64,000 nt of DNA from Mycobacterium sp. 3519A (lineage in GTDB: Bacteria > Actinomycetota > Actinomycetes > Mycobacteriales > Mycobacteriaceae). The translations under genes were made by a program, and so were the position numbers. The DNA lies in NCBI RefSeq assembly GCF_900240945.1, contig NZ_OESG01000013.1:2689622-2753621 (forward strand), in the 5' to 3' direction. The notes beneath the pieces were generated by a model. That model was not told the origin of the DNA. It did not search any database and was given only the letters and a program-made list of their open reading frames with translations. This document shows positions 47,390 through 58,903 of the stretch, in pieces. The first letter of the stretch is position 1, and each line of letters begins with the position of its first letter.

Positions 47390-50300
47390 CTAACGCGGTT
47401 TGGCTAGTGGGAACGGCAACGTCTCGCGGATGCTGCGGCCGGTGATCAACATGACGACCCGGTCCACACCCATGCCGAGCCCGCCCGTCGGAGGCATCGC
47501 GTACTCCATCGCCTGGAGGAAGTCCTCGTCGAGTTCCATCGCCTCCGGATCGCCGCCCGCGGCCAGCAGCGACTGCTCCTGCAACCGCCTGCGCTGTTCG
47601 ACCGGGTCGGTCAGCTCGCTGTAGGCGGTGCCCAACTCCACGCCCCACGCGACCAGGTCCCAGCGTTCGGCCACCCCGGGGATGCTGCGGTGCGGGCGGG
47701 TCAGCGGCGACACCGATGTCGGGAAGTCCTTGTAGAAGGTGGGCTCCTCGGTGCGGTCCTCGACGAGCCGCTCGTAGAGTTCGAGTACCACCGCGCCTGC
47801 GTCCCAGTGCGTGAGATACGGAATGCCCGCCGCGTCGCAAAGCTTGCGCAGCACAGGAAGTTCCGTGTCCGGCCTGACCTCCTCGCCGAGCGCCTCCGAT
47901 ACCGCGCCGTGCACCGTCTTGACCGCCCACTCACCGGAGATGTCGACGGGTTCGAGGGTGCCGTCGGCGCGCGGGCGCAGGAAAACGTGTGCCCCGTTGG
48001 CGGCCTGGGCGGCGTTCTGAATCAGTTCGCGGCAACCGTCGATCCACACGTTGTAGTCGGCGTGCGCCTGATAGGCCTCCAGCAGGGTGAACTCGGGGTT
48101 GTGGCTGAAGTCCACGCCCTCGTTGCGGAACGCGCGGCCGAGTTCAAAGACCCGCTCGACGCCGCCGACGCACAACCGCTTGAGGTACAACTCGGGCGCG
48201 ATGCGCAGATACAGGTCGAGGTCGTAGGCGTTGATGTGGGTGAGAAACGGTCGTGCGTTGGCGCCACCGTGGATCTGCTGCAGGATCGGGGTCTCGACCT
48301 CCAAAAAGCCCTTGCCGACCAAAGTTTCGCGGATGGCGTGCAGCACACCGCTACGTGCGCGGATCAGGTCGCGGGCCTCGGTGTTGATCGCCAGGTCGAC
48401 GTAGCGGGCCCGCACCCGCGCTTCCTGATCGGTCAGCCCCTTCCACTTGTCCGGCAGCGGGCGCAGGCACTTGCCGATCAGCCGCCACGTGAGGACCAGC
48501 AGCGACCGGGTGCCCTTCTTGCTGTAGCCCATCGTCCCGGACACCTGGATGAGATCACCCAGATCGATGGCCTGGGTGAAGTCCGCGGTGTCGCCCTGCT
48601 CCAGGGTCGAATTGTCGAGCAGCAGTTGGACTTCCCCTGACCAGTCGCGCAGTTGGGCGAACAGCACACCGCCGTAGTCACGGATCCGCAGCACCCGCCC
48701 GGCCACCGTGACGGTGCCCGCGCCCTCGGATTCGACCGCCTGCGCGATGGTGTGGCTGGGCGCCTCCCCGACGGGGTACGCGTCGACGCCGTTGTCCTGC
48801 AACGATTTCAGCTTGGCCATCCGCACCCGCACCTGCTCCGGCAGACGCTGGCCGTCTTCCGCCTCGGGCAGATCGGCCTGCAACGAGTCCAAATCGGGTG
48901 CGCTGCCGTCGTGGTGCAACACGCCGCTGGCGACCAGATCGTCGGGAGCCGAGATGTGATGGCCGGTGTGCGGTTGCTCGTTGCGCCGCGAGAACGGAAG
49001 CACCAGAAAGCCTTCGGCGATCACCGAGGCGACGCCGACGCGGGGGACCAACCGTGCGTCTTCGTAGCAGGCATACCGAGGCACCCACTGCGGCTGGTAC
49101 TTCATGTTCGACCGGTACAGCGTCTCGAGTTGCCACCAGCGTGAGAAGAACACCAACAGGCCGCGCCAGAGTCGGGCGATCGGGCCGGCGCCCAACTGCG
49201 CACCCTGTTCGAAGGCCGTGCGGAACATCGCGAAGTTCAGCGAAATCCGGCTCACCCCAATATCTTCGGCCTGCATGCAGAGCTCGCTGACCATCAGTTC
49301 GATGGTGCCGTTGGGGGATTGCGGCGAGCGGCGCATCAGGTCGAGTGACGCGCCGTTGGTGCCCCACGGCACCAGCGACAGCATCGCCACCACGTCATCG
49401 TTCTGCAGGGCCTCGACCAGCAGGCAGTCGCCGTCGGCGGGGTCGCCGAGCCTGCCAAGTGCCATCGAGAAGCCTCGCTCGGTCTCGGTGTCGCGCCACG
49501 CATCGGCGCGTTCGATGACCTTGGCCATTTCCTCGCCGGACAGGTCGCGGTGCCGCCGGATCCGCACCGACGCACCGGCCCGTCGCGCCCGCGTCACGGC
49601 CTGGCGCACGGCGCGCATATCCGGCCCGGAGAGCCGGAAGTTGTCCGGGTACAGGATCGCCTCGTCGCCGAGTTGCAGCGCGTTGAGGCCCGCGAGACGG
49701 AACGCCTCAGCGCCTGTCGAACTGGCGCCCATCACCCCGGGCGCCCAACCGTACGTCTGGCACAGGGCCAGCCACGCGTGGATGGCTTGTTGCCACGCCT
49801 TCGGATCACCGACCGGATCGCCGCTGGCCAGGCAGACGCCGACTTCGACCCGGTAGGTGATGGCCGCCCGCCCGTTGGGCGCGAACACGACCGCCTTGTC
49901 GCGGCGGGTGGCGAAATAACCGAGCGAGTCGTTCTTGCCGAACAGTTCGAGCAGGCCCCGGATTGCCGATTCGTCCTCGCCGGTGAGCGCGTTGTCGGCG
50001 CGCTGCGACTGGAACAGCACGATCGCCGTCACCATCAAGGCGAGCGCGCCGAACAGGCCGAGCAACGCGTTGACGAACACGTGGGGGTAGCCGGTGAACG
50101 ACTCGGAACCGGCGCCTGCGAACGCGCTGACGCGGTTCAGCGCGTACCAGAACCGGTCCTCGCGGGCCAGCGAGCCAGGGAACACCTCCAACAGCGCCCA
50201 GCCGATCAGCGTGCCGACCGCCATGCTGACCACCAGCGTGGCGGCCGCCTTCAGCAGCGCGCCGCGGCGGACCTTCGCCCAGAACTCCTTGCGGGCCAGC

Positions 50301-50686
50301 ACCAGAAACAAAATCGATGCGGTGTGGAACACCAGCCCGACGACCTCGCCGATGTCGTCCAGCACCGACTTCGGACTGGTGACAAGGCCGCCGACGTTCC
50401 AGACGATGGACGCCAGCATGTAACCGACGAGGATCCACCACGCGATCCGCTTGCGTGCGGCCAGTGCCGCCGCCAGCAACGCGAGCACGAAGGCCCACGC
50501 GAAACTGGTGTCGGGGAAGTTGAAGATGTAGTCGTTGACGAACTCGCGCGGCTCCTTGATGACCCATCGGATGCCGGGCGAGACGCTCGCGATCAACGAC
50601 AGTGTGGCGATGGTGCCGACCGTCCAGCCGGCGGCTGCGGGGACCCACGAGTAGCGAGAGGCCCGACGCGTCAACGTGGCGGTCAT
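47390..50686 (-). CDS. lysX: LysX, bifunctional lysyl-tRNA synthetase/lysyl-phosphatidylglycerol synthase
   Basis: 1098 aa, somewhat shorter than M. tuberculosis LysX (about 1170). The N-terminal membrane domain (about six TMs, residues 10-230) and cytosolic MprF-type DUF2156 lysyltransferase domain (about 235-590, with [16 protein letters not shown] and [14 protein letters not shown]) are fused to a class II lysyl-tRNA synthetase: OB fold near 640-720, motif 2 [21 protein letters not shown], motif 3 [13 protein letters not shown]. It adds lysine to phosphatidylglycerol, giving resistance to cationic peptides and acid. A housekeeping LysRS should exist elsewhere. Confidence 0.97.
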   Translation of the reverse strand: MTATLTRRASRYSWVPAAAGWTVGTIATLSLIASVSPGIRWVIKEPREFVNDYIFNFPDTSFAWAFVLALLAAALAARKRIAWWILVGYMLASIVWNVGGLVTSPKSVLDDIGEVVGLVFHTASILFLVLARKEFWAKVRRGALLKAAATLVVSMAVGTLIGWALLEVFPGSLAREDRFWYALNRVSAFAGAGSESFTGYPHVFVNALLGLFGALALMVTAIVLFQSQRADNALTGEDESAIRGLLELFGKNDSLGYFATRRDKAVVFAPNGRAAITYRVEVGVCLASGDPVGDPKAWQQAIHAWLALCQTYGWAPGVMGASSTGAEAFRLAGLNALQLGDEAILYPDNFRLSGPDMRAVRQAVTRARRAGASVRIRRHRDLSGEEMAKVIERADAWRDTETERGFSMALGRLGDPADGDCLLVEALQNDDVVAMLSLVPWGTNGASLDLMRRSPQSPNGTIELMVSELCMQAEDIGVSRISLNFAMFRTAFEQGAQLGAGPIARLWRGLLVFFSRWWQLETLYRSNMKYQPQWVPRYACYEDARLVPRVGVASVIAEGFLVLPFSRRNEQPHTGHHISAPDDLVASGVLHHDGSAPDLDSLQADLPEAEDGQRLPEQVRVRMAKLKSLQDNGVDAYPVGEAPSHTIAQAVESEGAGTVTVAGRVLRIRDYGGVLFAQLRDWSGEVQLLLDNSTLEQGDTADFTQAIDLGDLIQVSGTMGYSKKGTRSLLVLTWRLIGKCLRPLPDKWKGLTDQEARVRARYVDLAINTEARDLIRARSGVLHAIRETLVGKGFLEVETPILQQIHGGANARPFLTHINAYDLDLYLRIAPELYLKRLCVGGVERVFELGRAFRNEGVDFSHNPEFTLLEAYQAHADYNVWIDGCRELIQNAAQAANGAHVFLRPRADGTLEPVDISGEWAVKTVHGAVSEALGEEVRPDTELPVLRKLCDAAGIPYLTHWDAGAVVLELYERLVEDRTEEPTFYKDFPTSVSPLTRPHRSIPGVAERWDLVAWGVELGTAYSELTDPVEQRRRLQEQSLLAAGGDPEAMELDEDFLQAMEYAMPPTGGLGMGVDRVVMLITGRSIRETLPFPLAKPR

Positions 50687-50737
50687 AGGCCGCGAGGATA
50701 TTCGCTCAAGCTCAGAAATTGTTGTGACTGCGCCCAG

Positions 50738-51073
50738 CTACCAAACGGGGCCGGTGTATTTCTCACCGGGCCCATGGCCCGGTTCGTCCGGTGCGGCGCT
50801 GGCTTCGCGGAACGCCAACTGCAATGTTTTCAGTCCGTCGCGCACCGGCCCGGCATGCGGTCCGAGGTATTCAGCGGAGGCGGTGACCAGTCCGGCCAGC
50901 GCAGTGATCAACCGGCGCGCCTCGTCGAGATCGCGGTGCGGGCTGTCTTCGGGATCCTCTGCCGACAGTCCGAGTTTCTCCGCGGCGGCGCTCATCAGCA
51001 TGACGGCCGATCGGGTGATCACCTCGACGGCGGGAATTTCGGCTAGCTCGCGAATGTTGGGAGAGTCGGTCAT
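50738..51073 (-). CDS. DUF1844 family protein
   Basis: 111 aa from ATG 51073 (MTDSPNIRELAEIPAVEVI). The conserved ITRSAVMLMSAAAEKLGL helix and HRDLDEARRLITALAGLVTA (near residue 50) define DUF1844, followed by the actinobacterial tail PGEKYTGPVW. Conserved next to infC on the opposite strand in mycobacteria. Function unknown. The frame is open upstream of 51073 but that part lies in the infC leader. Confidence 0.88.
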   Translation of the reverse strand: MTDSPNIRELAEIPAVEVITRSAVMLMSAAAEKLGLSAEDPEDSPHRDLDEARRLITALAGLVTASAEYLGPHAGPVRDGLKTLQLAFREASAAPDEPGHGPGEKYTGPVW

Positions 51074-51172
51074 GCCTGCTAGAGTGGCATGCGCGACCGT
51101 CCCGGCGTACGCCAGGGACAGCAAGTGGAGTCCCACTCCCACCGCCGACCATACTGGTCCAGCGGTCCGGTC

Positions 51173-51190
51173 ACAGGCATCCGTGCCTGT
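51173..51190 (+). promoter_or_regulatory. Leader hairpin ACAGGCA-TCCG-TGCCTGT
   Basis: A perfect 7-bp stem closed by a TCCG tetraloop, 15 bp upstream of the terminator stem. Likely part of the infC regulatory leader. Confidence 0.5.
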
Positions 51191-51205
51191 CCTGGTCGGC
51201 TTTGG

Positions 51206-51230
51206 GCCCTGCTTTGAGCAGGGCTTTTCT
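51206..51230 (+). terminator. Intrinsic terminator/attenuator in the infC leader
   Basis: GCCCTGC-TTTGA-GCAGGGC followed by TTTTCT: a perfect 7-bp GC-rich stem and a U tract, the strongest factor-independent terminator seen in the window. It points toward infC and lies 59 bp before its start, so it must be read through or antiterminated for the operon to be expressed. Confidence 0.75.
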
Positions 51231-51289
51231 GTTCATCCGAGCAGAGTGGCTGATGGCGTGGGCTCCTAGAGGACAACATAGGAGGCCCC

Positions 51290-51907
<618 letters not shown>

Positions 51908-51928
51908 CGCAGAACTGAAAGAGGACAC

Positions 51929-52123
51929 ATGCCAAAGGCGAAGACCCACAGCGGCGCTTCCAAGCGGTTCCGGCTCACCGGGACGGGCAAGGTCGTGCGC
52001 CAGAAGGCCAACCGTCGGCACCTGCTCGAGCACAAGCCGACCAAGCGCACCCGTCGTCTTGCCGGCCGTACCGAGGTGGCGGCCAACGACACCAAGCGCA
52101 TCAAGAAGCTGCTGAACGGCTAA
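51929..52123 (+). CDS. rpmI: 50S ribosomal protein L35
   Basis: 64 aa, start ATG 51929 with AAAGAGGAC upstream. Matches bL35 over its length: [39 protein letters not shown], and the C-terminal IKKLLNG. Strongly basic. It lies 21 bp after infC and before rplT, the standard order. Confidence 0.98.
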   Translation: MPKAKTHSGASKRFRLTGTGKVVRQKANRRHLLEHKPTKRTRRLAGRTEVAANDTKRIKKLLNG

Positions 52124-52163
52124 CTGGCCCGGCTCCGTACGACCTGAACGAAGGAACACTCAC

Positions 52164-52583
52164 ATGGCACGCGTCAAGCGCGCAGTCAACGCTCAGAAGA
52201 AGCGTCGCGCAGTACTCAAAGCATCCAAGGGCTACCGCGGTCAGCGGTCGCGGCTGTATCGCAAAGCCAAAGAGCAGCAGCTGCATTCGTTGACCTACGC
52301 CTACCGCGACCGGCGTGCCCGCAAGGGCGAGTTCCGCAAGCTGTGGATCTCCCGGATCAACGCGGCAGCTCGCGCCAACGACATCACCTACAACCGGCTC
52401 ATCCAAGGCCTGAAGGCCGCCGGTGTCGAGGTGGACCGCAAGAACCTCGCCGAGATCGCGGTCAGCGATCCTGCGGCGTTCACCGCGCTGGTCGAGGTCG
52501 CCAAGGGTGCGCTGCCCGAGGACGTGAACGCTCCTGCCGGAGCCGGAAGGCCGGCGACATCAGACGCCGGCGAGGCCGCCTGA
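52164..52583 (+). CDS. rplT: 50S ribosomal protein L20
   Basis: 139 aa, start ATG 52164 with GAAGGAA upstream. bL20 signature [38 protein letters not shown] (in part), [20 protein letters not shown]. The C-terminus is about 10 residues longer than the M. tuberculosis protein (Ala/Gly-rich). L20 is essential for early 50S assembly and in other bacteria represses its own operon, a possible effector of the leader structure upstream. The stop overlaps the start of tsnR. Confidence 0.98.
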   Translation: MARVKRAVNAQKKRRAVLKASKGYRGQRSRLYRKAKEQQLHSLTYAYRDRRARKGEFRKLWISRINAAARANDITYNRLIQGLKAAGVEVDRKNLAEIAVSDPAAFTALVEVAKGALPEDVNAPAGAGRPATSDAGEAA

Positions 52584-53350
52584 CGCTCACCGAGCGCTCC
52601 GCACGGGTGGCGGCCGCGGTCAAGCTGCACCGCCACATTGGACGACGCCGCGCCGCACGCTTTCTCGCCGAGGGACCCAATCTCGTCGAGTCGGCGTTGC
52701 GGCGCGGACTCGTTTCCGAGGTGTTCGCCACCGAAACCGCGATGAACCGATTCGGTGGCATGCTCGCCGATGCCCCGGTGCATCTGGTCACCGAGCGCGC
52801 CGCGAAAGCGTTGTCGGACACCGTGACTCCGGTCGGGCTGGTCGCCGTGTGCTCGATGCCGGAGACGACGTTGGCCGATGTGCTCGCCGAGTCGCCGCGG
52901 CTTGTCGCCGTTGCGGTGGAGATCTCGGAACCCGGCAATGCGGGCACGCTGATCCGGATCGCCGACGCGATGGGCGCCGACGCGGTCGTGCTCGCAGGAA
53001 ACAGCGTCGATCCCTACAACGGGAAGTGCTTACGGGCCTCGGCGGGCAGCATCTTCGCGATTCCCGTCGTCTCCGAAACCGGTGCGGCAGGCACGATTAC
53101 CGCGCTCACCGGCGCCGGACTGCAGGTGCTGGCCACCACCGTCGACGGCGAGGTCAGCCTCGACGACGTCGACCTGTCCGGCCCGACGGCGTGGTTGTTC
53201 GGTCCTGAAGCCCACGGCCTGCCGGTGGAATTGGCGCAGACGGCCACCCATCGGGTGCACGTTCCGATGCCGGGCAGCGCCGAGAGTCTGAACGTGGCGT
53301 CGGCCGCGTCGATCTGCCTGTACCAAAGCGCCATGGCACACCGGCGTTAG
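52580..53350 (+). CDS. tsnR: SpoU/TrmH-type RNA 2'-O-methyltransferase
   Basis: 256 aa if CTG 52580 is the start. The family N-terminus ([35 protein letters not shown]) begins right at the rplT stop and no ATG, GTG or TTG precedes it in frame; the first standard codon is a GTG nine codons in (V10). The CTGA overlap suggests coupled initiation. SpoU motifs: [19 protein letters not shown] (motif 1), [10 protein letters not shown] (motif 2) and [21 protein letters not shown] (motif 3), forming the trefoil-knot SAM site. Likely rRNA or tRNA ribose methylation. Confidence 0.9.
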   Translation: MTLTERSARVAAAVKLHRHIGRRRAARFLAEGPNLVESALRRGLVSEVFATETAMNRFGGMLADAPVHLVTERAAKALSDTVTPVGLVAVCSMPETTLADVLAESPRLVAVAVEISEPGNAGTLIRIADAMGADAVVLAGNSVDPYNGKCLRASAGSIFAIPVVSETGAAGTITALTGAGLQVLATTVDGEVSLDDVDLSGPTAWLFGPEAHGLPVELAQTATHRVHVPMPGSAESLNVASAASICLYQSAMAHRR

Positions 53351-53356
53351 TCGCCG

Positions 53357-53409
53357 AGTGGCCAGTTGTGCCACGCCAATCGCCGAAAAGCGATCAATAA
53401 CTGGCCACT
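53357..53409. repeat. Nested palindrome (11-bp outer stem, 5-bp inner hairpin)
   Basis: Outer arms AGTGGCCAGTT (53357-53367) and AACTGGCCACT (53399-53409) are perfect reverse complements. The 31-base interior holds a second hairpin ATCGC-CGAAAA-GCGAT (53379-53394). It starts 6 bp after the tsnR stop. It may act as a terminator, an mRNA 3' stabiliser, or belong to a REP-like repeat family. Confidence 0.65.
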
Positions 53410-53451
53410 GGACCGTGAGTTCTTGTCGTACCCGCGTGCCATTGTCTGCCC

Positions 53452-53778
53452 ATGAGCGACTCGTTACAGGTGCGGGGTACCGACCTTCGCTACCTCATCA
53501 CCGCCTACCTGTTCGACCATGGCCCGGCCAGCGTGAACGATCTGGTCGACGCACTGGCCTATCACGGTTTCCGCACCGCCGGGCGCGCGTCGAAGGCGGT
53601 CTCAGAGGCACTGCGTCGGGAGATCGCCCAGGGTCGGGTGACGCGCCTCAGGCGCGGTCGTTACCTTCCCGGGTACATGCCGCGGTCCACCGAGGAGCGG
53701 ATCTACAAGCGGGTTCAGGAATTGCACGCCAAGGTCGCTGAGTTGACGCTGCCTGCCCGCCCGCCGCGCAGCGCTTAG
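53452..53778 (+). CDS. Small winged-helix-like protein
   Basis: 108 aa, ATG 53452. Residues 10-75 look like a winged helix: LRYLITAYLFDHGPASVNDLVDALAYHGFRTAGRASKAVSEALRREIAQGRVTRLRRGRYLPG (in part), with a likely recognition helix near 45-55 and an Arg-rich wing. The rest is a charged helix. Conserved-looking but of unknown function; probably a DNA-binding regulator. Its stop overlaps the stop of the acyl-CoA dehydrogenase (TTAG, 53775-53778). Confidence 0.75.
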   Translation: MSDSLQVRGTDLRYLITAYLFDHGPASVNDLVDALAYHGFRTAGRASKAVSEALRREIAQGRVTRLRRGRYLPGYMPRSTEERIYKRVQELHAKVAELTLPARPPRSA

Positions 53779-55007
53779 CCGCTCAACAACCCCTTGGCGA
53801 CGTGGGTGATCTGCACCTCGTTGCTGCCCGCGTAGATCATCAGCGACTTGGCGTCACGTGCCAACTGCTCGACCCGGTACTCCGTCATGTAGCCGTTGCC
53901 GCCGAACAACTGCACCGCATCCATCGCGACGTCCGTGGCGGCCTGCGAGCAGTACCACTTGATGGCCGACGCTTCCGGCAGCGAGATCGCCTTACCGCTC
54001 TGTGCCGACTCGATGACGCGAAACAGGATGTTGCGCACGTTCATTCGCGCGACTTCCATGTTCGCCAACTTGAGCTGAATGAGCTGGAACTGACCGATCT
54101 CCTGGCCCCACAGCTTGCGACTCTTGGCGTAATCGACACACAGGCGCAGGCATTCCTCGATGACGCCCAACGCCATCGCCGCGACGCCGATCCGTTCCGC
54201 CGAGAAGTTGGACCGCGCGCTGGCCCGCCCGTCGCCGGCCGCGTCCTCGGTCTCACCGAGCAACCGGTCGCGCCCCAACCGGACATTGTTGAAGAACAGC
54301 TCACCGGTGCGGGAACTGTGAATTCCCATCTTGCGGAACGGCTTTGACTGGACGAAGCCCTCCATGCCGCGGTCCAGCACGAAGGTCAGCACCTTGCGGT
54401 CGCGCTTGTCGACACCCGGTTCGTCCAGCTTCGCGTACACCACCACGACATCGGCGTCGGGCCCGTTGGTGATGAACGTCTTCTGACCGTTGAGGATGTA
54501 GTCCTCGCCGTCGCGCACCACATAAGACTTCATTCCGCCGAAAGCGTCCGAGCCCGAATCAGGTTCGGTGATCGCCCACGCGCCGATCTTGTCGTAGGTG
54601 ACGAGGTCCGGCAGCCAGCGCTCCTGCTGGGCCAGGGTGCCGCGCCCCATGATGGTCGGCACCGTCAACCCCAACGACACGCCCATGCCGGTGACGATGC
54701 CCATCGACACCCGGCACAACTCGCTGACCACCACGAAGCCCATGCCGCCCGCGCCGTCGCCGAACATGCCGCCGCCGGACGACGGCTTGCCCGACGACTC
54801 GCCACCGTCGCGCAGCTTCGCCAACCGCTTGTTCAGCGAGTCGCGCGCCATGTCGGCGATGCCGAACGTCGCGAACAGCTTGCGGATGATGGGGTAGGGC
54901 TCCATGTCGCCGCTTTCCAGCTCGTCGACATGGGGGCGTATCTCTTTGTCCACGAACTCGCGCACGGCGTCGCGCACGGCGAGGTCGACGTCAGACCATT
55001 CCAGCAT
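53775..55007 (-). CDS. Acyl-CoA dehydrogenase
   Basis: 410 aa FadE-type flavoprotein: N-terminal helical domain, FAD/substrate motifs WAITEPDSGSDAFGGMKS (near residue 150), GQKTFITNGPDADVVVV, and the C-terminal helical domain with QLFGGNGYMTEYRVEQLARDAKSLMIYAGSNEVQITHVAKGLL. A Gly/Ser-rich insertion (SSGKPSSGGGMFGDGAGGMG) near 70-90 is unusual. It introduces the 2,3-double bond of an acyl-CoA; chain specificity is unknown. It lies 4 bp after the MpaB-type gene and is probably in an operon with it. Confidence 0.9.
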   Translation of the reverse strand: MLEWSDVDLAVRDAVREFVDKEIRPHVDELESGDMEPYPIIRKLFATFGIADMARDSLNKRLAKLRDGGESSGKPSSGGGMFGDGAGGMGFVVVSELCRVSMGIVTGMGVSLGLTVPTIMGRGTLAQQERWLPDLVTYDKIGAWAITEPDSGSDAFGGMKSYVVRDGEDYILNGQKTFITNGPDADVVVVYAKLDEPGVDKRDRKVLTFVLDRGMEGFVQSKPFRKMGIHSSRTGELFFNNVRLGRDRLLGETEDAAGDGRASARSNFSAERIGVAAMALGVIEECLRLCVDYAKSRKLWGQEIGQFQLIQLKLANMEVARMNVRNILFRVIESAQSGKAISLPEASAIKWYCSQAATDVAMDAVQLFGGNGYMTEYRVEQLARDAKSLMIYAGSNEVQITHVAKGLLSG

Positions 55008-55011
55008 GCGT

Positions 55012-56034
55012 TCAGGCTGCCTTATGGCGTCCGCGTGCCGGACGCAGCCCCGCCAACGAGAACGTGGTGTGCACCAACGACCCAGCTCGGTCCAGCAATG
55101 ACTTGCGCGGCGGCATGTAGTGCATGGGCATGCCGTGCCGGTCGCGCGGCGGCGCTACGAACGCGGGTGCCTCGACCAGGGGAGCGTCCTCGGGCAGCTT
55201 GCCCTGCGCGCGGCGGTATGCCGCCAACGCGCGCGGATGCAGCCGGATCTCGTCGGGCACCGCGACGAAGGCCAACTCGACGAGCTTGCCGAACAGTCGC
55301 AGCAGCACCTCGTCGCCCGGCGTCCAGCGCATACCGGCCTTCTCCCGCACCGCGTCGTCGAACAGCCCGGCCGCGATCCACCGCTGCGCTCCGACCATCG
55401 GCTTGAACAGCTGATCCCACACCGCGGTCGGCATCATCACGAACCACGGTTTCGGGATCCGGATCGAAAAGATGTCCAGCGTGGCCTTGTTGATCTCGAG
55501 CTCTTCGCGGCAGTTGCGCTCCCAGTACTCCTGGAAGTCCTCCCAACTGTCGGGCACCGGCCGCATGCTCATGCCGTACATCCGGTACCACTGGACGTGC
55601 TCGTCGAACAGTTGCCGCTTCTCGGCCTCGGTCAGTCCGCCGCAGAAATACTCTGCGGTCTTGATGATCAACATGAAGAAGGTGGCGTGCGCCCAGTAGA
55701 AGGTCTCCGGGTTCAGCGCGTGATACCGGCGCCCTTCGGCGTCGATGCCCTTGATCGTCTTGTGGTAGCGCTTGATCTGCTCGCCGGTCAGCGGCGCGCG
55801 ATCGCCGTCGTAGACCACCCCCATGATCGGGTACACCGACCGCGCCACCCGCTGCAGCGGCTCCCGCAACAGGATCGAGTGGTCCTCGACGCCGGCGCCG
55901 AGTTCCGGATACATGTTCTGAATCGCCCCGATCCAGACGCCGAGCATGCCGGTGCGAAGGTCACCGAAGTACTTCCAGGTCAATGAATCGGGGCCGAGAG
56001 GATTGCCCGTGTTTGCGGTCGACGGTGAGCGCAC
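55012..56034 (-). CDS. MpaB-family oxygenase (DUF2236, Rv1645c-like)
   Basis: 340 aa, start GTG 56034 after GAGG. DUF2236 features: TWKYFGDLRTGMLGVWIGAIQNMYPELGAGVEDHS, YGDRAPLTGEQIKRYHKTIKG-like segment, ALNPETFYWAHATFFMLIIKTAEYFCGGLTEAEK, with conserved His and Arg residues expected to bind heme as in latex-clearing protein and MpaB. It probably oxidises a hydrophobic substrate. It is first in a two-gene unit with the acyl-CoA dehydrogenase, behind a GACAACA/TGTTGTC operator-like palindrome. Confidence 0.87.
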   Translation of the reverse strand: MRSPSTANTGNPLGPDSLTWKYFGDLRTGMLGVWIGAIQNMYPELGAGVEDHSILLREPLQRVARSVYPIMGVVYDGDRAPLTGEQIKRYHKTIKGIDAEGRRYHALNPETFYWAHATFFMLIIKTAEYFCGGLTEAEKRQLFDEHVQWYRMYGMSMRPVPDSWEDFQEYWERNCREELEINKATLDIFSIRIPKPWFVMMPTAVWDQLFKPMVGAQRWIAAGLFDDAVREKAGMRWTPGDEVLLRLFGKLVELAFVAVPDEIRLHPRALAAYRRAQGKLPEDAPLVEAPAFVAPPRDRHGMPMHYMPPRKSLLDRAGSLVHTTFSLAGLRPARGRHKAA

Positions 56035-56051
56035 ACCTCAAAGATAATGAT

Positions 56052-56067
56052 GACAACATGTGTTGTC
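56052..56067. promoter_or_regulatory. Operator-like palindrome GACAACA-TG-TGTTGTC
   Basis: A perfect 7-bp inverted repeat with a 2-base centre, 18 bp upstream of the MpaB-type start and 112 bp upstream of the cyclase start. Size and form suit a TetR-family operator. No TetR gene is adjacent. Confidence 0.55.
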
Positions 56068-56165
56068 TACGATTTGCGGCGGTGTGGCGACGCGGTGTTA
56101 TGCAGCCTCCATCACCGCGCCACATGGTTGTGATCAGGCGTTTTACCGCTCCAATCCGCCTCCAT

Positions 56166-56171
56166 TAGGCT
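56166..56171 (+). promoter_or_regulatory. Leaderless -10 element of the cyclase gene
   Basis: TAGGCT lies 7 bases before the GTG at 56179, predicting a transcript that begins at the start codon. Confidence 0.5.
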
Positions 56172-56178
56172 GGCGGCC

Positions 56179-57051
56179 GTGGATGATGTCGAGTCGATCG
56201 ACGAGCGGCCCGGCCCACAATCATCTGGCTCACGAGGTTGGCTGTCGGGCGCCAATCGCAACCCCGCCGTCATCGCGTTCCTGCGACGGGCGCGGCGCGC
56301 CCTGCCCGGCGACCCCGACTTCGGGGACCCGCTGTCGGTCGACGGGGACGGCGGCCCGCGCGCGGCGGCACGCGCCGCCGATCGGCTGCTCGAGCGGGAA
56401 GCGGCGTCGCGCGAGGTCAGCCTCGGCGCGCTGCAGGTGTGGCAGGCGCTCACCGAGCGGGTGTCGGGTAAGCCCGCGAACCGCGAGGTGACGCTGGTCT
56501 TCACCGACCTCGTCGGCTTCTCGGCGTGGTCGCTGAGCGCGGGCGACGAGGCAACGTTGAAGCTGCTGCGCCGGGTGGCCCAGGTCGTCGAGCCGCCGCT
56601 GCTGGAGGCGGGCGGGCACATCGTGAAGCGGATGGGCGACGGCATCATGGCCGTGTTCTCCGACCCTCTCACCGCAGTGCGCGCGGCCATCGTGGCTCGT
56701 GAAGCGGTGAAAGCCATTGAGGTGGACGGTTATACGCCGCGAATGCGGGTCGGTGTGCACACCGGGCGGCCGCAACGAATCGGGTCGGACTGGCTCGGTG
56801 TGGACGTCAACATCGCGGCACGGGTGATGGAGCGCGCCACCAGGGGTGAACTCGTAGTGTCCGCGGCCACCCTCGACCGGATTCCCGACGAGGATTTCGA
56901 GACGCTGGGCGTCACGGCGAAACGGCTTCGCAAACAGGTGTTCACGGCCAGACAGGACGGGGTACCCGCCGACCTGGCGATGTATCGACTGAGAACTCGC
57001 AGGCAGTTGCCAGGCGGCCCGAGCGGCGAAGACGGCGCGGCCGGCGGATAG
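56179..57051 (+). CDS. Class III adenylate/guanylate cyclase (Rv1647-like)
   Basis: 290 aa, start GTG 56179. The N-terminal 100 residues are Arg/Ala-rich with no clear domain; residues about 102-275 are the cyclase: NREVTLVFTDLVGFSAWS (metal Asp), HIVKRMGDGIMAVFSDP (second metal Asp), RMRVGVHTGRPQRIGSDWLGVDVNIAARVME (transition-state Asn and Arg). The substrate-selecting Lys (KRMGDG) is present, favouring ATP. No membrane segment. Equivalent in place to Rv1647; the PE gene next to it in M. tuberculosis is absent here. The rhomboid-like gene follows by 9 bp. Confidence 0.9.
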   Translation: MDDVESIDERPGPQSSGSRGWLSGANRNPAVIAFLRRARRALPGDPDFGDPLSVDGDGGPRAAARAADRLLEREAASREVSLGALQVWQALTERVSGKPANREVTLVFTDLVGFSAWSLSAGDEATLKLLRRVAQVVEPPLLEAGGHIVKRMGDGIMAVFSDPLTAVRAAIVAREAVKAIEVDGYTPRMRVGVHTGRPQRIGSDWLGVDVNIAARVMERATRGELVVSAATLDRIPDEDFETLGVTAKRLRKQVFTARQDGVPADLAMYRLRTRRQLPGGPSGEDGAAGG

Positions 57052-57060
57052 TGGGGTGAC

Positions 57061-58902
<1,842 letters not shown>

Positions 58903-58903
<1 letters not shown>

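Larger units (their letters stand above)
51074..51289 (+). other. infC leader region
   Basis: 216 bp between DUF1844 and infC. It holds a 7-bp hairpin (51173-51190), an intrinsic terminator (51206-51230) and the ribosome binding site GGAGG at 51281-51285. Segments such as CCAGGGAC (near 51112) and GTCCTGG (51189-51195) could pair as an alternative to the hairpins. This layout suggests transcription attenuation of the infC-rpmI-rplT operon. Confidence 0.5.

Noticed and set aside
56035..56178. A PE gene between the MpaB-type gene and the cyclase, as in M. tuberculosis
   Set aside because: The gap is only 144 bp and contains no PE-like frame.
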